Positions 8,234 to 16,172 of a DNA stretch of 21,316 nucleotides are shown one piece after another; within the stretch, counting starts at the first letter, position 1, and the number at the start of each line of letters is the position of its first letter. This DNA comes from Chara braunii. Taxonomy: Eukaryota; Streptophyta; Charophyceae; Charales; Characeae. Under the pieces are notes generated by a model. That model was not told where the DNA came from. It made no database searches and worked only from the letters and a program-made list of their open reading frames with translations. A program made the position numbers and the translations under genes. The stretch lies in the NCBI GenBank assembly GCA_003427395.1, contig BFEA01000575.1, positions 13,896-35,211 on the forward strand, written 5' to 3'.

Positions 8234-9885
8234 TCAGACCCTCATCCCTAATTTCCCCGAGGTGTAGAGTCCTTGTCTGTGTGAGTGATGGTGTCTCGAC
8301 AGTATGTGAACTCGTCTTCCAACATTGAGCCTATGCTTTTTACCTTGGTTGACACGTCCTGTTCTTTTGACGGGTACATAGGTCTTATTGGTGTAGACTG
8401 TAGTAGGGTCAGTGATTCCGGCTATCATTGTCAAACCCACCTTCCCTTCTCCCTCACTCCCTTCTTCTTCTACCTCACTTTCATCGTCCGAGGAGGGTCG
8501 TTTCGTCGCTACTTTACAACCTGGATTTGGACCAATCCCTTTCTTCCGAGCCACTGTCCCCCTTCCGCTTCCTCTTCCTCTACCTCCTCGTCTACTTCCT
8601 CCTCCGGCGTCACTTCTTCTATCACTTCTATTTTCCACTTCTCTCACTCAGCCAACACATCCTCATCTGGCACATAACTTTCTTTGATTTTGTCTTTGCC
8701 CCCCTCCCCCTCTCCTTTTCCTTCCTTAGCACCTTCGTCCTCCCATTTGCAGGTCCATGTCAGGTCCTGCTCCGTTTTTTCCGTTGGTCTTTGAGTTGAT
8801 CTTCACTCTCTTCCTCCTTGTCCATTAGGTGGGGCTCTTTCCTACCATCTTTTTCCGTCGTTTTTTTGCCATCATCCTCTTTGGGTCTTGATGGCGAAGA
8901 GGGTTCCTTGGGGTTAGTCTCCTTGCCCTTTGAGGTTTTTCTCCCCTCCTTCTCTCCGCCTTGCTTCTCCTTCTCCTTTTCCTTCTCCTTCTCTCCACTC
9001 TGTTTAGGGTCAATTTTCGGGTTTTCCCCTTTCCTTTTACTACATGCGCATGACTGTTCATTTTTACTTTTGAGCATTTTGGGGCGTCTTCCAATTAGAA
9101 GTGCCTCCTGCATATAGGACACCAGGGTGTAGTTGCACATATTACTTTTATATCTATGTAAGAGTCGTCCCCCAGATCGACTACCAAAAAGTGTTTGCAG
9201 CGCAATCGAGCGGTTGATTCCATGTCAAATCGGATGTTCATCAGACTCAAAGAATCATGATCCTTATACGCAGGGAATTTTTTTACCTCTTTTCCAAATG
9301 CATATTCAACCGCACTGTATAATGGATTTGGGGCAGCAACGGGAACCTGTTGGCAGCGGATCCAAAAAAAACTATGCTTCGAGACTTCACGTCACTCCAA
9401 TAACTCTTGTTCGTTCATTCATGGTTGAAAGGAGACTATATAGTACATCAAATTCTTCTTATTAAGCTCGATTTGAGTATGTCCTACCTGGAGAATCCAA
9501 GTGACTATTTCTTTTGTTGATGCTACCTATATGACCAGGTTCTTGCCCTCATTGTGAAATAAACCTCTCTTCGGGGGACCCCAATACTTGGTCAGCCATT
9601 TTCGTAAACTTGGACAAGTTGTTCTTTCACATATAGTATTGGGAGAGATGTTGAGTCGTCTCCAAAGAATATAGACACTGCATGTTCTATTAGCTACTCG
9701 GCCTGAATTCGGTAGAATTCAGGGTTCACTTTGACTCAGACATAATCATCCCCCACTTCAATCATGTTTTGTGCTATTTTTTTGGGTAAAATTTTGTTCG
9801 TATAGCATTGGTAAAGGATTTCTTTAATGCGTTGTTTATCACCCTCCGATATCGACTGTGGAGGGTTTGACCGTCCCGCTATCAT
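8234..9885 (-). pseudogene. LINE B ORF1, gag-like RNA-binding protein
   Basis: From ATG 9885-9883 (minus) the frame reads QRIKEILYQCYTNKILPKK, with in-frame TGA and TAG further on, then with frameshifts WIRCQQVPVAAP, NIRFDMESTARLRCKHFLVV and CPICRRHF-stop-LEDAPKC near 9125-9075. This order (a W-I/V-R-x-x-x-x-P segment, an I-R-F-D-M strand, then a C-x2-C...H...C-like knuckle) is that of the DUF4283/zinc-knuckle ORF1 of plant L1 elements, which coats the LINE RNA. The knuckle is damaged. Beyond it comes a charged low-complexity tail: K/E/R-rich (9140-8760) and G/R/S-rich with an acidic patch (8647-8234). An 11-G run (8212-8222) marks a likely slippage site. The early TGA and TAG stand at probable Trp and Gln positions. 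Confidence 0.7.
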
Positions 9886-10712
9886 CCATCTTTGACAATT
9901 CTGACAAGATGGACAGTTAATCGTAAATCAGCAATAGGCAAAATTAAATTTTCGTCCTAACTTTTGAAACTGACATCTTTAAATAATAAAGTTTAAATGC
10001 AGGCTTCTGAACGTTGGAACAAATATAATATTCCCCTCTGTCTTGCATGTTTTAGGATCGATCATGTACGTGGGTCTTAAGGCCTCGTTCCTTGCCGGGC
10101 GCTCCAAGCTATGACCTCCACTGTTTGCTGCTTGTTTTCTTCATCTACTATTGGTTTCTGCTTCGATTATGTAGGCGCGGGCCGAACTGTTTTACCGTCA
10201 GAATCTTCGTAGGCAACAAGCTCAGGTTAACAAACTCAAGTTATGACGCTATTGCAGTTGAGGAGGGTACTATTCTGTCCTCCGGTATCCCACAGGTGGA
10301 ACATACCATAACGACTATGGTGAGAATAGATGCGTGGGTAACTGTCTCTCTTGGAATTACCGAGGCAGACAGTCTCTGAGCCAACAGAGCGTCGTTACGC
10401 GTTGCCTACTATGGGAAGGTCCGTTGCCGTCTCCGGTAGGGTTTCGCATAGTTACCACAGCAGTCGACCCTTGTCCCCTACCTCCCACGTCCAGAGCTTT
10501 GAAAACAACCTACGTATCGAAGACCTTTTTTTTTCATGGGTATGTTTTTTGAAAAGGGCGGTCCTGAGATATGATCATTGAAGTTGACCGGACCTACGTA
10601 ATCTAGAATTTATGTTATGTTGGGCATCTGATCGTATCTGGATTCAGACTTGGTTCTGTATTTCAATAGTTTGTGGGTGTACCAAGTGAGCTAGGCTCGT
10701 TGGTACGCTAGG
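9886..10712. other. LINE B leader and unassigned non-coding DNA
   Basis: The first 100-200 bp, A/T-rich, may be the 5' leader of LINE B on the minus strand. Beyond that, plus-strand ORFs of 70-95 codons (10092-10581) overlap each other in three frames, have no recognisable domain and are probably chance. No gene is supported. Confidence 0.4.
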
Positions 10713-10740
10713 ATTTTATTTCTTTTTTTTATTTTTTTTT
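10713..10740 (-). repeat. T-rich tract, A-rich on minus strand
   Basis: Nearly pure T with single A, C interruptions; on the minus strand it reads as a poly(A)-like tail. It could be the 3' tail of an old minus-strand retroposed copy lying just to the right (10741 upward), but no body is recognisable there. Confidence 0.35.
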
Positions 10741-11160
10741 AACAAAATGCAATCTCATTATTTTATAATTGAAACAGAGGTCGGGGACCTCACAACGCAA
10801 CCCGGAATACTGACAGCGTCAGCCAACTTAACTTACAGGTTTTACCCTTCGAAAAATTCGTGCCAGAATATTTCCCATGTGGTACTTTCCTAAGTTAAAC
10901 TTAGATAGATGAACTTGGACTTGCACTTGCAAATTAATGGAATAGGAAGCACTAATCTGAGGTGATGGTGAATCGGACCACAACCAATGACTAAAGCACA
11001 AGTCCTACGACTGGCGATTCATGCTCACTGGGTGTTGACGAACGCTAGCGCTCCGTTGCGAACGGAGCGGTAGGCCCATGCGGTAGCGCATCGACGAGTG
11101 TTGGTCGGAGACGACTGGCGCACATGGATCAACCTTTGGGCTCCCGACTCTGTTCTACCC
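10741..11160. other. Non-coding DNA with small hairpins
   Basis: No coding region. It holds stem-loops gaggtc-ggg-gacctc (10777-10791), ctgac-agc-gtcag (10810-10822) and a perfect 9-bp stem cgctccgtt-gcg-aacggagcg (11049-11069), followed by tRNA-box-like words. Confidence 0.55.
11084..11136 (+). promoter_or_regulatory. Possible pol III A and B boxes (SINE or tRNA relic)
   Basis: tagcgcatcga (11084-11094) fits TRGYNNANNGG in 10 of 11 positions. ggatcaacctt (11126-11136) fits GGWTCRANNCC except for the last two bases. The 31-nt gap is normal for tRNA genes. No complete cloverleaf can be drawn by eye (only a gtcg/cgac stem in the anticodon region), so this is at most a tRNA-derived relic such as a SINE head. 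Confidence 0.3.
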
Positions 11161-12261
11161 CACCGAGGGGGGGGCGGCCATAGCTGGTCGTGGCCAGAGG
11201 GGTGTGACTAGCCTGCGCTTCAAATAGGAGGGAGGTTTGTGGAGGTTGAGCAACGACGGGGTCGGAAGGCTCACAAACGGAAGGCGAGGAGAGAGCAGGC
11301 GATCAAAAGTCAATCACGAAAGAACAACACACAGAAACAGTAAGAAGAACGCATGAAGGATTGGTGGGAGGCAACGTAGAAAACTTATAAAAGCCTGGGA
11401 AGAGGGCGTGGGCAAACGGGGAGTTGGAGAGTGGAACATTGGTAAGGGCCAACAAGGGAAGATCACCGGAAACACAAGAAAACAGTAATCACGTGAAGGC
11501 GAGGGGCGAGTACACGCAAGCGCAAGCAATATCAGTGGCAAAAAGAGAGAATAGGCGGAGGAAGGAAAGGAAAGAAAAAAAAAGTGGAGGGTAAGCAACG
11601 AGAAGAAAAGGAAAAATTGTTTGGGGGCGTGGCACGAGACGGGAAAAAAGGATGAAGATAGAAGGACGGGGCAGCGGACCCCTACCCCGAAGAATGGGGA
11701 GACTGACAAGCATCTACGTGGCAGACATTTGTGGAGGGAGGCAATGAAGGCGGGTCATACAACGAAGGCGGGTGATACGACGAGTGACGGGGAAGTGGGG
11801 AAACCAGAGTGGCCCACAAGTGCCGAGCGAGAGGGAGCTGATTGGGCAATCAAGAGAGGAAATGAAGGAAGGTTGCGGCAAAGAAATAATCAGCGTGAAA
11901 GGAGATTAAAGCGGGGGAGAGGCGCAACGGTGACTGTACGCGTTTCGGTGAACCTCCCTTCACTATCCCCACCCCCAAGATAAACTTGTGTTCAACCAGG
12001 TCCCCGGAGCACAAACCCCGCCCAGCTGTTTGCGCAGGAGTAACTAAAATCGGGAAGGTAATAATTAAAAAAAAAAGGAAAGAAATATTATAAAAATTAT
12101 CAACTAACACAACAGCCCTACAAAAGCAACATATAATTAAACAAACGGATCAAAGAGGAAAGGATTTTGGTATAATACCGAGTTATGTAAAAAAGGGCAA
12201 GCGGCAAAGTATCCTTTAGAAAGGGCTGCAAATCACACAAGAGGGGGAAGAGAAGCATGCC
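11161..12261 (+). other. Purine-rich leader upstream of LINE A ORF1
   Basis: A long, strongly purine-rich plus strand (most marked 11280-11930), starting near a ggggggggcgg run at 11166. ORFs on either strand are compositional. Position directly before LINE A ORF1 and the lack of other content suggest the LINE's 5' untranslated region, with an A/T-rich section at 12050-12200. Confidence 0.45.
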
Positions 12262-13175
12262 ATGGCGGGTTCCCCTATCGCAGGAGGAACAGGGGCGCAA
12301 ACCTCGTCACGGTGGGCAGCCAAGCTCAAGGGACCGTACAAGGACAAGACCTTAGAAGTATTGAGGAAGAACCCCGAAGCCAACACCCTCCAGCTTCCCC
12401 TGTCAGGCCTCTCCACGGCCTGGGCATTCTTGCGGTTTCTTACTCCCTTGGAGCAAAAGGTGGTGGACCACGGAGGAAAGAAGATACAGGTCAAGTCCTA
12501 CTCCCTACAAAAATTAACAGAACGGGACTCCACCTATCAGAAACATGCGAGCAACTGGGTATTTCAAGGTGACGCAGCCTACAAATCCGCTAACAATAAA
12601 ATCAAATGGATTGGCAAAAGGTTGGCTGCCCTCAAAGGTTGCCCCGAAGCTGCACATGACAATTTTCTTATCCAATCGATCTCGACCACCATCTACACGA
12701 TTATGTGCCTTCACGAAAGAGACAAGGTGGCCATTGACGGATGAAAGAAGCTAAGGTGCGACCAATCAGAGGTCTGCATCTACCCCTGGAACCCCCCAAA
12801 ACATGGCCCGGAGGAGAAAAAGGTACAGGTGATGGAGGATCACTACTGGGTGGAGTTCAGGCATATCCCCACAAAGATCCAGGCAGCCTTCATCCACGAT
12901 CTCGAAGAACAATTCAATATCGTCGACATCATCGCCCCCCTCGTTCCTACGTGGCGAGAAGGGGCGATTACCTCATGCTAGCCCTGGATTTCCCGGCCTC
13001 CCAACCATTTGAAATTGACGACATAATCCTCTACAAAGTGGGGGGGGAAGAATACAGGATTCACACCGCCCACAAGCAAAAACCTTGGTTCTTTCGCTGT
13101 AAAGTATACGGGCACATGTGCACAAACGTGGCCTGCCCCGGTAACCCGGGTAAACAGAATAGAGTCACGAGATGA
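12262..13175 (+). pseudogene. LINE A ORF1, gag-like part with zinc knuckle
   Basis: The start ATG 12262 has a strong context (gccATGg). The frame is open for 160 codons, meets TGA at 12742-12744 (in-frame, at a plausible Trp or Arg) and continues in the same frame with EDHYWVEFRHIPTKIQAAF to about 12980. There a one-base frameshift (about 12950-12970) moves the reading to the frame ending at 13175: YLMLALDFPAS...EEYRIHTAHKQKPWFFRC. It ends with a knuckle-like C-K-V-Y-G-H-M-C-T-N-V-A-C-P (about 13096-13137), a variant of C-x2-C-x4-H-x4-C whose spacing is altered. Order and motifs match plant L1 ORF1, the RNA-coating protein, and LINE B's ORF1. The DNA CCCCCC, GGGGGGGG and CCCC runs nearby are likely indel sites. 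Confidence 0.75.
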
Positions 13176-13783
13176 CTTATGATAGACCCCTTAGACTAGG
13201 TGCACGAGAGGTGGGTGTACGTTGAAGGGAACGATAGAGACAGGAAGCCAAATGGATGGAGATGGGAGAAACTCAGGAAACCGAACTGGGAATCCAACCC
13301 CCCGACACATGGACACCCCCAGAGGCGGAGGGCCCTAGATCTCGACAGCAACCAGATGGAAGACACAATGAACAAGGAAAAAAATTCTCAGACAACCAAA
13401 CCAGTCTTGCACAGAATGCCGCCACAGAGGCAGAACATCAGGTGCAACAACCTCACCCGCCAGAGGCAACACGAGAGAGGTAAGCGTAGTCAGGCCTGCA
13501 TAGGGTCAGAGTCAACAGGCGCACCTAGAATGGAGAGCCAAAAGACCCTCCGAGCAGCAGAGTCATTTTGAGGCCTTCCCCTTACCGGGGCCGTCGCCAC
13601 AAGGATACTTGCAAGAAAAGGTGGTGGAACGAACAAAAAAGGAGAAAGGAAAGAAAAACAAAAGGGTAATCTAAAGGAAAGGGAGCAAGGGGGACAACTT
13701 GAAAGGCAAAGACCCGGGTAGGGAGGAGGGGAAGGGGAAAGGAAGCAAAGAGGGGCAATTGCCCAATCAGGGGGGCCGTCGGC
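13176..13783 (+). pseudogene. LINE A ORF1 hydrophilic linker
   Basis: Overlapping open segments (13200-13571 and 13256-13483) encode Q/P/E/R-rich, disordered-looking sequence with no hydrophobic core. This resembles the linker that follows the zinc knuckle in ORF1. From 13572 to 13783 the DNA is G/A-rich with no clear frame. The correct frame cannot be chosen from sequence alone. Confidence 0.4.
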
Positions 13784-14161
13784 ATGGCAGGAGGGGGGCG
13801 AGAGGAGCAGCCGAGCGACCTTGACCCCTTCAAGGAGGCCTTTGGCCCCACCCCGATGGAGGTAGGATCATCCCCTCCCCCCACCCCCCCTCCATAAATT
13901 ATAATGGAAGATGCCCAGCTGCGACACGACCACGACAATGACAACACCCAACAGGACCAACACATCCTGATCGAACAGAAGTTGATCCAGCTGGCGGACT
14001 GGCTATTAAGTAGTCAAAAAGACAGATACGGTCAGTTAGATGAGTTTTGGGATGCAACGTACCTGAGTATCTTCCCTATCCTTGATGGAAGTCCCAACCT
14101 CAAGAAAGTAATGATGGAAGGACTGCCCCCGGGCTTGCACTGGCCAGATGTGGGCACTTGA
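13784..14161 (+). pseudogene. LINE A ORF1 segment with ADW...DRY helical motif
   Basis: A single frame from ATG 13784 to the stop at 14159-14161 with one internal TAA (13895-13897). The first part is Pro-rich (FGPTPMEVGSSPPPTPPP). The second (from 13904) is acidic, then helical: LIEQKLIQLADWLLSSQKDR, with A-D-W-L-x4-K-D-R-Y at 13994-14029, followed by QLDEFWDATYLSIFP. The 12-residue motif aligns without gaps to LINE B (7613-7578), including the spacing between W and DRY and a Leu three residues after Y. No known domain is recognised. It shares frame with 14567-14950, which suggests one long ORF1. Confidence 0.55.
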
Positions 14162-14566
14162 GTTTTACACATAGTGGCGGAACTCCTGCCACCTCCACGC
14201 CCCAAAATAGGGAACCAGGAAGTAAGGACAAAAAAAAAAAAAGCTCAGAAGGGCTACACAAAAGGGAGAAGGGAGCAAAAAAAGGGCACGAGTCAGCCAC
14301 ACGAGTGGAGACACAGACGTTTGTCACTTATGCCACTTATGCCTGTAGCCCACAACTCAGGCATAAGTGCCAAACCCCCTCGGACGACCACATACCGGAC
14401 ACAGGCCTGAGCCAACCAAAAGACGACGTCAGAGACAGTGTCTGGAACAGGGAGAGGGGGTAGGGAAGATAGAAGTTGAAGGAGTACCCCTTGTTCCGGT
14501 GAGAAAAAAAAAGGCACATGGGAGGTGGGCCTTTGCCCATCAGGAAGGGGGCACCAGGGAGGGGCC
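14162..14566 (+). other. LINE A ORF1 basic low-complexity spacer with hairpin
   Basis: Lys/Arg/Pro-rich reading (14174-14410) with a run of A at 14229-14240, likely a linker. Overlapping ORFs on both strands have no domain. Confidence 0.4.
14325..14369. repeat. CACTTATGC direct and inverted repeats (12-bp stem-loop)
   Basis: cacttatgc occurs twice in tandem (14325-14333, 14334-14342). The second, extended to cacttatgcctg, is followed after 12 nt by its exact inverted copy caggcataagtg (14358-14369). The two forward copies compete for the single reverse copy, giving two alternative hairpins. Confidence 0.85.
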
Positions 14567-14950
14567 ACCTTGAAAGGATGGTCCTCTTATAAGGACTACA
14601 ACTTAGAAGGGGAAAATGTGTTATAGTTGGACCTGGACAAATTCCTAGAATCACAGTTTGAAACAGGGGCAGAAGCCAAATGGATAGTCAGTGGGGAAAC
14701 AACGCACATGACGCATAAAGTAGCATTCGCTCGGTTCAGCGACCGCAAAGAGGCGGGTCTGATCTGGCTCTCCCATACCGAATTACTGGAGGTGCATCAA
14801 ACAAGAATTAGAGACAGTCCCCTAGGGAGGGCCGCTGATGTGCTACATTGCTCATGCTCGCTTCTAAGACATAACCTCCTACAGTACGCCTCCATACTCA
14901 GGCTGGACACCGTAGACTGGGTAAAATTTAACGGTCATGGACAACTCTGA
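14567..14950 (+). pseudogene. LINE A ORF1 C-terminal segment, unknown domain
   Basis: Frame open from about 14567 (GWSSYKDYNLEGENVL), one in-frame TAG at 14624-14626 (a CAG-to-TAG change is possible), then LDKFLESQFETGAEAKWIV through KVAFARFSDRKEAGLIWL and SCSLLRHNLLQYASILRL to TGA 14948-14950. It has a mixed alpha/beta look with alternating hydrophobic residues, so it is likely a folded domain, but I recognise no family. Its stop lies inside the first codons of ORF2, whose ATG is at 14937: a 14-nt overlap typical of coupled LINE ORFs. It is not seen in LINE B. Confidence 0.5.
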
Positions 14951-16172
14951 ACCTAGGAACCAAAAACAAGCAAGAGAGGGGCAGCCCAACCAAGAAGCGG
15001 ACGAACTGCCGGCCAACTATGGCAAGGACAAGGTTTGGAACATGGTGACTCAGGTGGCGGATCTGGACCTGCACTCCCTCAACGTAAATGGGCTGGCAAC
15101 GGCAGAGCCGCAAAAACGCAAGGCGCTGCTGGAGCAAATTAGGGGGGTGCGAGGGAGACATTGGTTGGACCTTATCTGCATCCAGGAAACCCACCTCATG
15201 AACTCCCCGGAGCATAACAGGGCGCATAACCAGGCTTGGCCCTTTCAAAAAAATACAGCCTATGCGCCAACGAGGGGCTCGGCAGGGGTGACGAGTTCGC
15301 CCCCCCTTGACTCCCGGGCATACGTCATCCATTCAGCAGTAGATGCAAGGGAGGGGAGATGGGTGGCCGTCCTCCTCATGCTGGAAATAGAGGTGGTCTG
15401 TGTAGTCTGTGTGTATGGTCCCAACGAGCTAAAGCACCGCAAAACCTTCTCCGAACACATCCGGGCCCAACTGCCACACGACATTCCCACGATCATCACA
15501 GGGGATTTCAACACAACACCCGGTCGCAACCTGGACAAGTGGAGAATTCTCACCTCCTGCCCGACCTATATTGAGAAGGATGAAGGGATAATCCACAAAC
15601 TCTGTGAGGCGGAGCATCTATACGACTCTTTCAGGCGCGTGCACCCACAGAGAAGACTATTCACTTTTATACGTAACAACGACACACCGTACCAATCCGG
15701 ATCTAGGATAAACCTCATTCTCATGGCTGAAGACCTGGACAGAGCACTACAAGCCGCAACCATCTTCCCTCAAAGCCCATGGCCGGGGGCAGACCACAAG
15801 ATGTATGCAGCGCTGCTTAGATTCCACAAAAAGTTGAACCAAGACAAATGTTTCTACAAACTCAACACATCTTTACTTAAATTGTAGCAGTTTCAAAGGT
15901 TCCTCATGGACGTATGGGATTATTGGCATACCGCACGGGACCAACACGACTCACAGGTTGCGTGGTTCAACAATCGGTTGTCATTCTTGGTCATAAAATG
16001 CAACAAATTTTTGAAATTAAGAGCCAGAGAAAAATACGCACAGGAAATTGACATTCAAGAGAAAATACGGAACTTTGAACTGGAACAATCATTGTACCAA
16101 CACTCCCAAATGGAATCCACAAAATTACAAAGAATTAAACAGAAACTCCTTAAATTTGCACAAGAAAGGTGA
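14937..16172 (+). pseudogene. LINE A APE-type endonuclease and RT linker (ORF2 start)
   Basis: One frame from ATG 14937 to the stop at 16170-16172, with a single internal TAG at 15885-15887. Residues: LHSLNVNGL (Asn 49/51 region), LICIQETHL (Glu 84), VCVVCVYGPN (Tyr 160), TIITGDFNTT (Asp 190, Asn 192), LFTFIR, SRINLIL (residue 259 is Asn where the family has catalytic Asp) and GADHKM (Asp 286, His 287). The nuclease nicks target DNA for target-primed reverse transcription. After the nuclease, KLNTSLLKL...F..FLMDVWDYW (residues about 308-330) and a basic helical linker (YAQEIDIQEKIRNFELEQSL) lead to the RT. The Asp-to-Asn change alone should impair nicking. Confidence 0.9.

Larger units (their letters stand above)
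5397..9885 (-). mobile_element. LINE B, L1-like, 3'-truncated and inactive
   Basis: Reading the minus strand from 9885, the order is ORF1 (gag-like), low-complexity ORF1 tail, APE endonuclease, and RT up to and just past motif A. That is the order of a two-ORF L1-type retrotransposon. The second half of the RT (FADD), the zinc finger and the 3' end are absent. Every domain carries frameshifts or stops, so the copy cannot move. It is oriented head to head with LINE A. Protein identity to LINE A is low except for family motifs, so it is a different subfamily. Confidence 0.85.

Noticed and set aside
8428-8799. Plus-strand Ser/Leu/Phe-rich ORFs
   Set aside because: Antisense shadows of the Lys/Glu/Gly-rich ORF1 tail of LINE B.
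10092-10581. Three overlapping ORFs of 72-95 codons
   Set aside because: All three frames are open over the same DNA, with no known motif and no continuation; likely chance.
11314-11709. Minus-strand Phe/Leu/Pro-rich ORF resembling a membrane protein
   Set aside because: Antisense of a purine-rich leader. Hydrophobicity follows from T/C-rich codons; there is no start context or domain.
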